From: an uncultured Ulvibacter sp.
Lineage (GTDB): Bacteria > Bacteroidota > Bacteroidia > Flavobacteriales > Flavobacteriaceae
Length of the DNA: 64,000 bases
NCBI GenBank assembly: GCA_943789105.1
Contig: CALSSW010000001.1
Coordinates: 248,001 to 312,000 of the forward strand
Direction of reading: 5' to 3'
Within the stretch, counting starts at the first letter, position 1. Each line of letters begins with the position of its first letter. Of this stretch, positions 17,010 to 26,640 are shown one piece after another. The translations under genes and the position numbers were made by a program. Below the pieces are notes generated by a model that saw nothing but the letters and a program-made list of their open reading frames with translations, had not been told where the DNA came from and made no database searches.

Positions 17010-18023
17010 ATGACTGAAGGAAATTTTGTAGACTACGTAAAAATTCATGTAACCTCTGGTAAAGGAGGGCAAGGAAGTGCGCATTTGCGACGTGAAAAAT
17101 TTATCCCAAAGGGAGGTCCAGATGGTGGAGACGGAGGTCGCGGAGGACATATCATATTAAAGGCCAATAGTAACCTTTGGACACTACACCATTTAAAATT
17201 TAAACGTCATTACAAAGCTGGGTATGGAGGTGCAGGAAGTAAGCAAACAAGTACTGGGGCAGATGGTGATGATATCTATATTGAGGTGCCTCTAGGTACA
17301 GTGGTTATAAATACAGAAACCGGAGAAAGATTAAAAGAACTTCTAGAGCACGATGATGAGCTTATCCTTGCAAAAGGGGGTATGGGGGGACTTGGTAATA
17401 ACCATTTTAAGTCCTCTACAAACCAAACCCCGCGCTACGCTCAGCCAGGAATGGAAGGAGAGGAAGGCGCCTTCACACTAGAGATGAAAGTTTTGGCAGA
17501 TGTTGGTTTGGTAGGGTTTCCAAATGCAGGAAAATCTACACTACTGTCTGTAATTACTGCCGCAAAACCAAAGATTGCCAATTATGAGTTTACAACTCTA
17601 AAGCCTAATTTGGGTATTGTAGAATATCGCGATCACAGAACTTTTGTAATGGCAGATATTCCTGGAATTATAGAGGGTGCTGCAGAAGGAAAAGGGCTTG
17701 GGCATTATTTTTTGCGCCACATAGAACGCAACTCGACCTTGCTTTTTTTAATACCTGCAGATGCAGATGATATTAGAAAACAATACGATATTCTTCTAGA
17801 TGAATTAAAACGTTATAATCCAGAACTATTAGATAAGGACAAGTTGGTTGCCATTTCAAAAAGTGACATGCTAGATGATGAGCTTAAGGCAGAAATGAAA
17901 GAGGCCTTAGATAAAGATTTTGACGGGATCCCTTATTTGTTTTTTAGCTCCATGGCTCAACAAGGTTTAATGAAATTAAAAGACACTCTTTGGACCATGC
18001 TCAATGAAACAAGTGTGCATTAA
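17010..18023 (+). CDS. obgE: GTPase ObgE/CgtA
   Basis: Obg is an essential GTPase involved in 50S ribosome assembly and stress control. It has 337 residues. The N-terminal Obg domain has its glycine-rich repeats ([37 protein letters not shown]). The G domain has G1 GFPNAGKS, G2/G3 FTTLKPNLG and [16 protein letters not shown], and a SKSD element in place of the usual NKxD. The start ATG gives the usual [10 protein letters not shown] beginning. There is no C-terminal OCT extension, which is normal in Bacteroidota. Confidence 0.97.
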   Translation: MTEGNFVDYVKIHVTSGKGGQGSAHLRREKFIPKGGPDGGDGGRGGHIILKANSNLWTLHHLKFKRHYKAGYGGAGSKQTSTGADGDDIYIEVPLGTVVINTETGERLKELLEHDDELILAKGGMGGLGNNHFKSSTNQTPRYAQPGMEGEEGAFTLEMKVLADVGLVGFPNAGKSTLLSVITAAKPKIANYEFTTLKPNLGIVEYRDHRTFVMADIPGIIEGAAEGKGLGHYFLRHIERNSTLLFLIPADADDIRKQYDILLDELKRYNPELLDKDKLVAISKSDMLDDELKAEMKEALDKDFDGIPYLFFSSMAQQGLMKLKDTLWTMLNETSVH

Positions 18024-18106
18024 TTGACCTTGAATCTATTTTTCAAAAAATAGAAATAGACTAAAATATAGTGTATTTTTATTGTTAACACTCCTTACTA
18101 TCATTT

Positions 18107-19063
18107 ATGAGAGGGCTACTTTTAGTACTACTATTTCCGTTTTTTTTGCTAAGCCAAACAAATTTTGAGCTTGCCCAGAACTATTATTTGCAAGGAAATA
18201 GTGCCAAAGCCAGAACTCTATTTGAACAGCACCTTAAACAGTACCCTGCAGATCTTGCTACCCTCGAGTATTTAGGAGATGTAGCCGGTGATGCTAAAGA
18301 TTGGGATACTGCAATGATGTATTATAAATCCCTTGTAATTAAAGACACTGCCAACGCTAATTACCATTATAAATATGGCGGGGTTTTAGGTATGAAGGCA
18401 TTGTCGGTAAATAAATTAAGTGCTGCCTTTTATATTAGTGATGTTAAAACGCATTTTAAAAAGGCCGCAACACTAGACCCTACTCACACACAGGCGAGAG
18501 AGGCGTTAGTAGAGTTGTATATGCAATTGCCATCTATTATTGGTGGGAGTCAACAAACGGCTCTTTTTTATGCCGATGAGCTTGCCCAGCTATCTCCAGA
18601 AAAAGGCTATCTAGCCAAAGGTTATATTGCTGATTATGCTGGAGATACGATAGCCGCAGAGCAGTTTTACAAAAAAGCTGTTGCGGTACAAGGATCTATA
18701 GTGGCGTCCACTAAACTCGTGGGTTTTTATAAAAAAACCAACCAAATAAATAAGGCATTACAAGTATTAAAACAAAGTTTGGCTCTTAATGGCCAACACA
18801 ACCAATTAAATTACCAAATTGGTGAGCTAGTTGCACGCTATACTTTAGACAGTAAATTAGGGATTGAGGCTTTAAAGAGGTACCTTGAGAACTATTCTAC
18901 AAAAGATAATACTTCTCAACAATGGGTATATCTTAGGTTGGCTCAGGTGTATAAAAATACTGGTGATAAAATCAAGGCCCTTTTTTGGGTTGATAAAGCT
19001 CTTAGAGTAGCTCCAGAATTCAAAGAGGCAGCCAAAGAAAAGATATTAATACAGCTACTTTAA
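18107..19063 (+). CDS. Tetratricopeptide-repeat protein, exported
   Basis: This 318-residue protein has an N-terminal signal peptide (MRGLLLVLLFPFFLLSQTNF) and then TPR-like helical repeats through its length, for example AQNYYLQGNSAKARTLFEQH, YKKTNQINKALQVLKQSL and LAQVYKNTGDKIKALFWVDKAL. It is expected in the periplasm. TPR proteins serve as protein-protein scaffolds; no partner can be named. It lies 83 bases downstream of obgE and 100 bases before mpl, which has its own promoter. I assign no specific function. Confidence 0.85.
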   Translation: MRGLLLVLLFPFFLLSQTNFELAQNYYLQGNSAKARTLFEQHLKQYPADLATLEYLGDVAGDAKDWDTAMMYYKSLVIKDTANANYHYKYGGVLGMKALSVNKLSAAFYISDVKTHFKKAATLDPTHTQAREALVELYMQLPSIIGGSQQTALFYADELAQLSPEKGYLAKGYIADYAGDTIAAEQFYKKAVAVQGSIVASTKLVGFYKKTNQINKALQVLKQSLALNGQHNQLNYQIGELVARYTLDSKLGIEALKRYLENYSTKDNTSQQWVYLRLAQVYKNTGDKIKALFWVDKALRVAPEFKEAAKEKILIQLL

Positions 19064-19082
19064 AATAATTCTAATTTCTGAA

Positions 19083-19112
19083 TTGATGTTAAGGGTTATC
19101 TTTCTATTTTTG
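19083..19112 (+). promoter_or_regulatory. Flavobacterial promoter upstream of mpl
   Basis: TTG at 19083-19085, a 19-base spacer and TATTTTTG at 19105-19112 match the flavobacterial -33/-7 consensus. It would give a leader of about 45 bases to the mpl ATG at 19164. It lies just after the stop of the TPR gene, so mpl can be expressed independently. Confidence 0.7.
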
Positions 19113-19163
19113 GGGTAAGTGAGTTACATTTCTGTAGAGACACATATTAAATTTTCAATTTAG

Positions 19164-20519
19164 ATGAGAATCCATTTCATAGCCATTGGTGGTAGTGCTA
19201 TGCACAACTTAGCCATAGCATTACATAATAAAGGAGAACACGTAACGGGAAGCGATGACGAGATTTTTGATCCCTCTAAGTCAAGATTGGCAGCCAAAGG
19301 CTTACTGCCCGAGCAGTATGGTTGGTTTGAAGATAATATCTCATCAGATATTGATGCGATTATCTTAGGTATGCACGCCAAACAAGACAACATTGAGCTG
19401 CTTCGTGCTAAAGAATTAGGGCTTACCATTTATAGTTATCCAGAGTTTTTATATGAGCAATCTAAAAACAAAACCCGCATAGTTATTGGAGGGTCTCATG
19501 GAAAAACAACCATTACTTCTATGATTTTGCATGTAATGCATTACCATGATAAAGAAGTAGATTACATGGTAGGGGCCCAACTAGAAGGTTTTGACACCAT
19601 GGTGCATCTTACAAAAGAGAATGATTTTATTGTCCTAGAGGGAGATGAGTATTTGTCATCTGCCATAGACAGACGTCCGAAATTTCATTTATATAAACCT
19701 AATATAGCCCTCTTAAGTGGTATTGCCTGGGATCACATCAACGTGTTTCCAACCTTTGAGAACTATGTCGAGCAATTTCGTATTTTTCTATCCCAGATTA
19801 CTCATGGTGGTGCTATGGTTTACAACCAAGAAGATATAGAGGTTAAACAAGTAGTGGAGGCAACCCAAAACCAAATTAAAAAATATCCGTATCAAACACC
19901 TAGGTACAGTGTTGAAAATGGTGACACACTTCTTGATACTGATGATGGTCCAATGCCTATTGAAGTGTTTGGAAAACATAATTTAAATAACCTAGAGGGT
20001 GCTCGTTGGATTTGCCAACTTATGGGGGTACAACAGGAAGATTTCTATGAGGCCATTGCAACATTTAAAGGTGCAAGTAAACGTTTAGAGAAAATTGGAC
20101 AGGGCCCTACAAGTATAGCTTATAAAGATTTTGCACATTCGCCAAGTAAAGTAAAGGCAACCACCCAGGCCTTAAAAAACCAGTATCCTGATCGAAGTTT
20201 GTTGGCATGTTTGGAGTTACATACCTACAGTAGCTTAAATCCAGAATTTCTCTCTGAGTACAAAGGTGCCCTTGATGGTGCAGATAAGGCGGTTGTTTTT
20301 TATTCTCCAAAGGCAGTAAAAATAAAAAAGTTGGACACAGTTTCAAGTGCTCAAATTTTAAATGCTTTTCAAAGAGATGATTTATTGGTCTTTACAGACC
20401 CTATAGCTTTTCAAGACTATTTATTTGAGCAGGATTTTAACAACACCTCTTTGCTGCTTATGAGTAGCGGTAATTATGGCGGTTTAGATTTTGAGAAAGT
20501 AAAAGGAATTTTAAAATGA
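19164..20519 (+). CDS. mpl: UDP-N-acetylmuramate:L-alanyl-gamma-D-glutamyl-meso-diaminopimelate ligase
   Basis: Mpl recycles cell-wall tripeptide by ligating it to UDP-MurNAc in the cytoplasm. It is 451 residues, a normal length, and shows the Mur-ligase order: the N-terminal Rossmann-like motif IHFIAIGGSAMHNLA, the ATP-binding loop GSHGKTTITSM near residue 110, the central EGDEYLS and the HNLNNLEGA segment, and the C-terminal DFAHSPSKVKAT motif. The IGGSAMHN start distinguishes Mpl from MurC (GIGGxGMS). It has its own promoter and precedes a histidine kinase gene. Confidence 0.95.
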   Translation: MRIHFIAIGGSAMHNLAIALHNKGEHVTGSDDEIFDPSKSRLAAKGLLPEQYGWFEDNISSDIDAIILGMHAKQDNIELLRAKELGLTIYSYPEFLYEQSKNKTRIVIGGSHGKTTITSMILHVMHYHDKEVDYMVGAQLEGFDTMVHLTKENDFIVLEGDEYLSSAIDRRPKFHLYKPNIALLSGIAWDHINVFPTFENYVEQFRIFLSQITHGGAMVYNQEDIEVKQVVEATQNQIKKYPYQTPRYSVENGDTLLDTDDGPMPIEVFGKHNLNNLEGARWICQLMGVQQEDFYEAIATFKGASKRLEKIGQGPTSIAYKDFAHSPSKVKATTQALKNQYPDRSLLACLELHTYSSLNPEFLSEYKGALDGADKAVVFYSPKAVKIKKLDTVSSAQILNAFQRDDLLVFTDPIAFQDYLFEQDFNNTSLLLMSSGNYGGLDFEKVKGILK

Positions 20520-20568
20520 GTAGGGATATAAGGTCCTTACAAGAGTGTATTAAATTAACGATAGAAAA

Positions 20569-21729
20569 TTGAGTAAAGAATCATCACCCCAAGAGTCAAG
20601 GTACATCGGTAAGCTAGAGAAAGAGGTTGCTAGCTTGCAGGAAAAGCTACGAATTAGTGAAACTAATTTTGGTTTTCTGTATGATGATAATCCCGTTATG
20701 CATGCCACAATAAACCCACTGACAGGGTATATTGTTAATTGTAATGGTATGCTTGTGTCTAATCTTGGTCACAAAAATAAAAAAGCAATTCTTGGTACAC
20801 ATGTCTCAAATATTTTTACGAAAAAATCGAGTGTTAAAATTGTGGGGCTTCTAGATGCCTTTGGAAATAAAGGGGCTATTGCCAGTGAAGAGGTTACCTT
20901 AAAAACTAAAAAAGGAAAGAGAATTCAAGTAATTTTAAATTCAAGAGCAATTTATAACAAGGCGGGTATTGTTGTAAAATCTATATTTACTTTGGTAGAT
21001 ATTTCAGAAATTAAAAAAGCACAACGCAATGCAAAAAATAAAAAAGAAGATTTAGAAAGGGTTAATAAAGATCTTGAACAGTTTGTGTCCATTTGTTCTC
21101 ATGATTTGCAAGAGCCTTTGGCTACAATTAGGTTTAGTAGTGATTTTTTGATGCAAAAATTTACAGATGAACTTTCTCCAAAGGGCAAAGAGTACATTGG
21201 TTATATACATGAGGCTTCTGGAAGAATGGCCGAGCAAATAAAAGGGTTATTGGAGCATAGCCGCATTGGTAGAGATTTAAAAATAACAAAGGTAGATGTG
21301 CAAGAGCAGCTTGAGGTGGCTAAGTATGATCTTAAAAAGCGAATTCAAGAAACAAATGCAACTATCATTTCTGAAAAATTACCAAAAATAAAGGGGTATA
21401 AGGTAGAGTTGCGTTTATTGTTCCAAAATTTATTGAGTAACGCCCTTAAATATTCAAAAAAACAAGTGTCGCCTATTATTTCTATTGCAGCAAAAGAAGA
21501 AGAAGATTTTTGGGTTTTTTCTATTGCAGACAATGGCATTGGAATCAAAGAGGAAGATATAGAAGATCTTTTTACTATTTTCTCTCGAGTACCCACTCAA
21601 CTAAAGCAAGAGGGAAGCGGTGTTGGTCTTGCCCATGCAGAAAAAATAGTTAAACTTCATGAAGGTGTTATATGGGTAGAATCTCAATTTGGAGAGGGGA
21701 GTACCTTTTATTTTAAAATCAAAAAATAA
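20569..21729 (+). CDS. PAS-domain sensor histidine kinase
   Basis: This is a 386-residue kinase without an obvious membrane segment, so probably cytoplasmic. An N-terminal coiled segment (LEKEVASLQEKLR) leads into a PAS domain (about residues 30-145). The HisKA region follows with the phospho-acceptor His in ICSHDLQEPLATIR, then the ATPase domain with N box LLSNALKYS, G1 DNGIGI and G2 GSGVGLAHA. The start is a TTG at 20569 (no ATG gives the coiled N-terminus). No response regulator is encoded beside it, so it is an orphan kinase. The signal is unknown. Confidence 0.9.
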   Translation: MSKESSPQESRYIGKLEKEVASLQEKLRISETNFGFLYDDNPVMHATINPLTGYIVNCNGMLVSNLGHKNKKAILGTHVSNIFTKKSSVKIVGLLDAFGNKGAIASEEVTLKTKKGKRIQVILNSRAIYNKAGIVVKSIFTLVDISEIKKAQRNAKNKKEDLERVNKDLEQFVSICSHDLQEPLATIRFSSDFLMQKFTDELSPKGKEYIGYIHEASGRMAEQIKGLLEHSRIGRDLKITKVDVQEQLEVAKYDLKKRIQETNATIISEKLPKIKGYKVELRLLFQNLLSNALKYSKKQVSPIISIAAKEEEDFWVFSIADNGIGIKEEDIEDLFTIFSRVPTQLKQEGSGVGLAHAEKIVKLHEGVIWVESQFGEGSTFYFKIKK

Positions 21730-21801
21730 CAAACCAAATTATTTATATTTGAAGTGTATACGGTATAGATGCTGGTATACTTTTTTAGGTTATATTTCTA
21801 T

Positions 21802-23088
21802 ATGCTACTTATTTTCACCAAACAAATTACGCCAAGAATTTCCTATGTTTTTAAACATATTTGTACTCGTATTTTGGGTATTAAAGTTGGCTTTACAACA
21901 GAGGTTGAGGCTTTTTTAGCACATAAGGGTCCAAAAGCTTCCTACGGAAAACAGCCTCTAGGTAATGAGCTTTTTTTTCAAAGCCATGGCCTACTCACTC
22001 AACAAGGAATTGAAAGTGTAGATATCAACGTTCGTGATTGGGATCAGACCAAGTGTTTCTTTGCTGTGAGTGATAAAAGTGCCATACCCTTTGATATTTT
22101 TACGGCTGCCTTTTATTTGCTTAGCAGGTATGAAGAGTATCTGCCTCATGTAAAAGATCATTTAGGAAGGTTTTCTGCCCACGAGAGTCTGGGCTTCAAA
22201 TTTAACTTTTTAGATAGCCCAGTGATTGATATTTGGAGCTATAAACTCAAGGTTTTGTTACAGCAAAAATTTCCGCAGCTATTATTTCCAAAAAAACAAA
22301 CAACGGTTCATAGTTTAATTAATGCACAAGTAGCATTTGCTTTTTTAAATAAAGGAATATTTAGATCCTTTATTGGTTTTACCTCAGATCTTTTTAAGCT
22401 AAGATTAAAACAATTTATACTTCGGTCTAAAGTTGTTTTAGGATTACAAAAAGACCCCTACGATAGCTATAAGTGGATACTTGCTGTTACTAAAAAAAGC
22501 AGCATGAAACTTACTGTGTTTTTTTTGTTGGGAGAAGCGGTTGCTTTTCACCAGACTATAAATACCCAGAAGCAAAAATTTAAGATGCTTATCAAATATG
22601 TTGCAGATTATAAGGAAGTAGGACTTTTAGTTTCTCTAAGAGCATCGACAAATCCGGATTTTTTAAAAACAGAAAAAACAACACTAGAACATATTATAAA
22701 TAGAACGATACAGAGCAGTCAAAACAGTAATTTGCTTATTAGCCTTCCAAAAATTTATAGAAATTTAGTTGCCCTAGAAATAAAGAAAGATTACACTATG
22801 GTGTATGAAAATCAACCGGGATTTAGGGCAGGAACATGTACCCCTTTTTTGTTTTATGATTTAGATTATGAAATCATCACACCTCTTGCTATACAGCCCA
22901 TTGCCTGTACAACTCAAGGTTTTTTAAAATTAAGCCCTAAGGATACTGCTTTAAAAATTGCTCAGATGTTTGGTAAAGTACAAAGTGTTAACGGTACCTT
23001 TTCTGTGCTATTTTCAAACCAAGATTTTTCTGCAGATCCTAACAATAAACTGTGGCATTCCCTTTTTTCTGAAACTTTACTCTCATGA
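21802..23088 (+). CDS. DUF7033-type polysaccharide deacetylase relative, apparently lacking metal ligands
   Basis: This is a protein of about 428 residues resembling the flavobacterial proteins that join a DUF7033 domain to a NodB-like deacetylase domain. I chose the ATG at 21802 (MLLIFTKQ); a start at 21769 is possible. The N-terminal half has ISRYEEY-like text (LLSRYEEYLPH) and DSPVIDIWSYKL. The C-terminal part ends with PGFRAGTCTPFLFYDLD, a family hallmark. Where I expect the DVDxAYAY metal motif, I see LINAQVAFAF, and where I expect the GIHPSY His, I see SLRASTNPDF. If so it has lost deacetylase activity. It overlaps yjjG by four bases. Confidence 0.65.
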   Translation: MLLIFTKQITPRISYVFKHICTRILGIKVGFTTEVEAFLAHKGPKASYGKQPLGNELFFQSHGLLTQQGIESVDINVRDWDQTKCFFAVSDKSAIPFDIFTAAFYLLSRYEEYLPHVKDHLGRFSAHESLGFKFNFLDSPVIDIWSYKLKVLLQQKFPQLLFPKKQTTVHSLINAQVAFAFLNKGIFRSFIGFTSDLFKLRLKQFILRSKVVLGLQKDPYDSYKWILAVTKKSSMKLTVFFLLGEAVAFHQTINTQKQKFKMLIKYVADYKEVGLLVSLRASTNPDFLKTEKTTLEHIINRTIQSSQNSNLLISLPKIYRNLVALEIKKDYTMVYENQPGFRAGTCTPFLFYDLDYEIITPLAIQPIACTTQGFLKLSPKDTALKIAQMFGKVQSVNGTFSVLFSNQDFSADPNNKLWHSLFSETLLS

Positions 23089-23774
23089 TAAAACCAACAA
23101 TAACTGATGTCTTTTTTGATTTAGATCATACCCTTTGGGATTTTGACAGAAATTCTGCAATGGCCCTTGAACGTGTATTTGAGAGATTTTCTGTTGGTGT
23201 TTCTTTAGCTTCATTTTTAAAAGTATACGAGCCCATAAATTTTAATTATTGGCGTGAGTTTAGAGAGGAGCGTGTTACCAAAACACAACTTCGAAGGGGA
23301 AGACTCATCGATAGCTTTGGTGCACTAGGAGTAAGCTATGATATGCACATTATTGATGGTATGAGTGAAGCATATATTGAAGAGTTGCCTAATAATAATT
23401 ATTTGTTTGACGGGACCTTTGAGCTACTTGGGTATTTAAAAGAAAAGTATACCCTGCACATTATAACCAATGGGTTTTCTCAGGTGCAGTACATCAAGCT
23501 TGAAAAAAGTAAATTAGCTCCCTTTTTTGCCACAGTAACGAGCTCTGAGGAGGTAGGGGTAAAAAAACCAAACCCTTTAGTGTTTACAACTGCCTTGGCA
23601 AAGGCAGGAGTTTCTGCTAAATCAAGTGTTATGATTGGAGATACATTTGATGCGGACATCCTTGGGGCAGAGGGTGTTGGTATGGACACTATATTTTTTA
23701 ATTACAGAAAAAAAAATCCAAAAGCAGGATATAAAGTTGTAGATTACTTATTGGAGATAAAGGATTTATTGTAA
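23085..23774 (+). CDS. yjjG: HAD-family hydrolase, YjjG-like nucleotidase
   Basis: This is a haloacid dehalogenase superfamily phosphatase of 229 residues, most like YjjG pyrimidine/noncanonical nucleoside monophosphatases. The nucleophile motif is FFDLDHTLWDFD near the N-terminus, motif II is ITNGFS, motif III Lys is in KKPNP and motif IV is IGDTFDADILGA. The cap helices lie between motifs I and II. Family role: house-cleaning dephosphorylation of dUMP, dTMP or damaged nucleotides in the cytoplasm. Its ATG overlaps the TGA of the preceding gene (ATGA), suggesting coupled translation but no evident shared function. Confidence 0.88.
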   Translation: MIKPTITDVFFDLDHTLWDFDRNSAMALERVFERFSVGVSLASFLKVYEPINFNYWREFREERVTKTQLRRGRLIDSFGALGVSYDMHIIDGMSEAYIEELPNNNYLFDGTFELLGYLKEKYTLHIITNGFSQVQYIKLEKSKLAPFFATVTSSEEVGVKKPNPLVFTTALAKAGVSAKSSVMIGDTFDADILGAEGVGMDTIFFNYRKKNPKAGYKVVDYLLEIKDLL

Positions 23775-23893
23775 AATAGGTCCTTATGTAACCTAAGTTG
23801 CTATTGGGATTTTCATTTCTAATTAATTTTATATAATTGCGTTTAAAGACTTTTTTTGCCAGAAAAACGTTTATTTAATATACCCTAACTATT

Positions 23894-24445
23894 ATGGATG
23901 TTAAAATCACCAAACTATTTTTTATACTCACTAGTATGCTACTGTGCGTTTCTTGTTTTGATGGTACAGATTTTGAGCAAGCCAATGATGTTGTGGTAAC
24001 ACCAGAAATTGAGCTTGATTTAATCTATTTTAATTTGGATGCCTCGAATTTCTATGATAATGCAACTAATACAGAGGTTCTGGTTGTGGAGGACACAACA
24101 GATCTAGATTTTTTAGGCGGAAGCGATATCAATGATATTTTAAAAGGAGCAGATTTCTTTTTTAAGTTTACAAACAGCATATCTAGAGAATTTAACGTCA
24201 CTTTTGATTTTTTGAGTCAAGACAATGTTTCTAAGTATATAATGCAAACTAATGTGGCTTCTGGGAGTGAAAACAACCCCGTTGTTAGTTATTTTGTAGA
24301 ATCCTTAGATGAGCTACAAATTAAGGAGCTAACAAAAGCTAAAAAGGTTTTGGTTACAATAGCTATATCTTCTTCATCACAAGATCTAACAGGGGTGTTA
24401 ACCTTACAGTCAAAAACCACCTATTATTTGCAAATAGAGCAATAA
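23894..24445 (+). CDS. Hypothetical lipoprotein of a three-gene envelope cluster
   Basis: This 183-residue protein is not a family I can name. It has a signal peptide with lipobox CVSC (mature Cys near residue 22) followed by acidic, mostly beta-type sequence containing DLDFLGGSDINDILKGADFF. Low charge, many Asp/Asn and a length below 200 suggest a surface or periplasmic lipoprotein. It is the first gene of a tight run with the DUF5723 protein (nine bases later) and a secreted hypothetical protein, with a 119-base gap before it that likely holds the promoter. Confidence 0.75.
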   Translation: MDVKITKLFFILTSMLLCVSCFDGTDFEQANDVVVTPEIELDLIYFNLDASNFYDNATNTEVLVVEDTTDLDFLGGSDINDILKGADFFFKFTNSISREFNVTFDFLSQDNVSKYIMQTNVASGSENNPVVSYFVESLDELQIKELTKAKKVLVTIAISSSSQDLTGVLTLQSKTTYYLQIEQ

Positions 24446-24454
24446 TAAAATCTA

Positions 24455-25867
24455 ATGAAAAAGTTTCTTTTTATTTATCTATTTCTTGGAGTATCCTTTG
24501 TTGTTTGTCAAAACAAACAATTGCTCTATAATTGGGAGGTGACCCCTCAAACCCTTATGCTTAATCCAGGAAGCCTTATTACTAATCAATTTCATATTGG
24601 GGTCCCTTTAGCGTCCCAATTTCATTTACATGTTGGTTCTTCTGGAGTTTCTGTGTTTGATATCTTTGCAGATGATGGGGTAGACATCAACACTAAAATT
24701 ACGAATACAATCTCAAGGTTAAGCTCACGAGATTTTTTTACTATAAATCAGCAATTAGATGTGTTAAACTTTGGTTGGCTATCCAAGGGTTTTGAGCCTA
24801 TGTACTTCTCTGGAGGTATTTATCAAGAACTAGATGCTATTGCCTATTTTCCTAAAGACATTGCTGTTTTGGCCTGGGAGGGCAATAGAGATTATATTGG
24901 AAAAGCGTATGATTTTAACGATATAAGTGCTCGTGCAGATTTGTTAACCGTTTTTCATTTTGGTGTGAATAAACAAGTTTCAAAAAAACTTACTGCAGGA
25001 CTTCGATTTAAGCTATATTCTAGTTTAATAAATGTAAGTAGTACAAGAAATAAAGGCGCGTTTAGAACAACCCTTAGAGAGGGTAGCGCTAATATTTACG
25101 AACATACAGTAACAGATTTGGATGTAGAGGTACAAACCTCTGGATTTATATCATTAGATGGTTTAGAACAATCTCAAGTAAGTAAAAAACTACTTGGTCG
25201 AGCTTTACTTGGTGGAAATCTTGGTATTGGTATAGACGCAGGTATAACATACCAGTTAGATGATCAGCTCTCTTTAACTGCTTCTTTGCTTGATCTTGGC
25301 GCTATTTTTCATACCAAAGACACAGAGCTTTATAAGGCCAAAGGAGATTATATTCTAGATGGTATAGAGCTTATATTTCCTGAACTAGAAAATGGAGAAT
25401 CTACCATACCGTATTATGACAATCTAGAAGATGATATTGCACGAGAGATCCCTTTTGACACACTTAACACTGGATACACTCAATTACGCCCTACCAAAAT
25501 AAATGCTGCATTACATTATGATTTTGGCAGATTTGTTGGTGACAAAGGAGGTTGTAATTGTAAAAATAATGGAGCAAAGAAAAAGCGAGTTTCTCAGGCA
25601 GGGGCTCATTACTATAGTATATTTAGGCCTAGAGGTCTACAAATGGCCGGAACACTTTATTATACAAGAAGGTTTGGCAACACACTATCCATAAAAACAA
25701 CCTACACTCTAGATCACTATTCTGCCAAAAATATTGGAGCTGGGATGTTTTTAAATATAGGAGGCGTAAATTTGTTTTTAGCAGCAGATAACCTACTACA
25801 GATGTCTAACCTTGCCAAGGCAAATAGTGTATCTTTACAAATAGGATTAAACTATATATTAAATTAA
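24455..25867 (+). CDS. DUF5723 family outer-membrane-type protein
   Basis: This 470-residue protein has a signal peptide (MKKFLFIYLFLGVSFVVCQ) and the conserved beginning of DUF5723 proteins: MLNPGSLITNQFHIGVP, HLHVGSSGVSVFDIF. Alternating hydrophobic strands (LTAGLRFKLYSS, GNLGIGIDAGITYQL, LSIKTTYTLDHYS) and the closing strand VSLQIGLNYILN suggest an outer-membrane beta-barrel. A Cys-containing loop (GGCNCKNN near residue 370) is notable. Function of the family is unknown. It lies between two exported proteins of unknown function and its stop overlaps the next gene's start. Confidence 0.85.
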   Translation: MKKFLFIYLFLGVSFVVCQNKQLLYNWEVTPQTLMLNPGSLITNQFHIGVPLASQFHLHVGSSGVSVFDIFADDGVDINTKITNTISRLSSRDFFTINQQLDVLNFGWLSKGFEPMYFSGGIYQELDAIAYFPKDIAVLAWEGNRDYIGKAYDFNDISARADLLTVFHFGVNKQVSKKLTAGLRFKLYSSLINVSSTRNKGAFRTTLREGSANIYEHTVTDLDVEVQTSGFISLDGLEQSQVSKKLLGRALLGGNLGIGIDAGITYQLDDQLSLTASLLDLGAIFHTKDTELYKAKGDYILDGIELIFPELENGESTIPYYDNLEDDIAREIPFDTLNTGYTQLRPTKINAALHYDFGRFVGDKGGCNCKNNGAKKKRVSQAGAHYYSIFRPRGLQMAGTLYYTRRFGNTLSIKTTYTLDHYSAKNIGAGMFLNIGGVNLFLAADNLLQMSNLAKANSVSLQIGLNYILN

Positions 25868-26640
25868 TGATGAAACGCCTTTTTTTAACCCTAGCCATTA
25901 TTATAACATGCTCCAATCTCTCTTTGGCCCAAAAGAGGTTGAGCGATTATAGTTTTGTTGTTGTCCCAGATGAATTTGAATTTTTATCTAAAGCCAACCA
26001 ATATCAATTAAACGATATGGCTAAATATTACCTAACTAAAAATGGTTTTAACACCTATTATTTTAGTGAGTTGCCCAGTGTAGATAATTGTGATGGATTA
26101 TGGGCAGATCTAGAGTCAATTACCGGGTTTACAAGAACCAAGATTATGGTTGTTTTAAAAGACTGCAAAGGCATTGAAGTTTATAGATCTGAACCAGGTG
26201 CCAGCAAACAAAAAGAGTATAAAAAATCTTACCAAGATGCTTTGCGTAAAGCTTTTTTGGGCTTTAAAGAGCTTGATGTTCAACAAAAAGACGTAGTTGT
26301 AAGACCAATTACCTATGATGAGTCTAGTGAGCAAGCTCTTATAATTGCTGCGTCAAGTAATAGTAAACCAGAGTTTAAAAGTAATAGGGGGCCAGTAAAT
26401 AAGTTTAACGCCTACACCTACAATGCAATGGCATACCTTTTAAAAAAAGTGGATGGAGGTTATAATGTCTATGATGCCTCTGGGGCAAATTTAATTTTAA
26501 AAGGGACTATTAAGGATTCACCAAATGGCTATAGGGCTATGGTTTTTGATGCTAATTACCAATGTTATTTCCTTGAAAATGGAGATCTGAAACTTGTAGA
26601 TAAAGATGGTGCAGTAATTACATTAATTTTTCAGAATTAA
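25867..26640 (+). CDS. Secreted hypothetical protein
   Basis: This 257-residue protein has a signal peptide ending near SLAQ and a mature region beginning KRLSDYSFVVVPDEFEFL, conserved in my recollection among Flavobacteriaceae but without a known function. A central Cys pair (VDNCDG and LKDCKG) may form a disulfide. The C-terminal part (YRAMVFDANYQCYFLENGDLKLV) is beta-rich. Its ATG overlaps the DUF5723 stop (TTAATGATG context), so it is translationally coupled. Its stop shares bases with the convergent rarA stop (TTAA at 26637-26640). Confidence 0.72.
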   Translation: MMKRLFLTLAIIITCSNLSLAQKRLSDYSFVVVPDEFEFLSKANQYQLNDMAKYYLTKNGFNTYYFSELPSVDNCDGLWADLESITGFTRTKIMVVLKDCKGIEVYRSEPGASKQKEYKKSYQDALRKAFLGFKELDVQQKDVVVRPITYDESSEQALIIAASSNSKPEFKSNRGPVNKFNAYTYNAMAYLLKKVDGGYNVYDASGANLILKGTIKDSPNGYRAMVFDANYQCYFLENGDLKLVDKDGAVITLIFQN

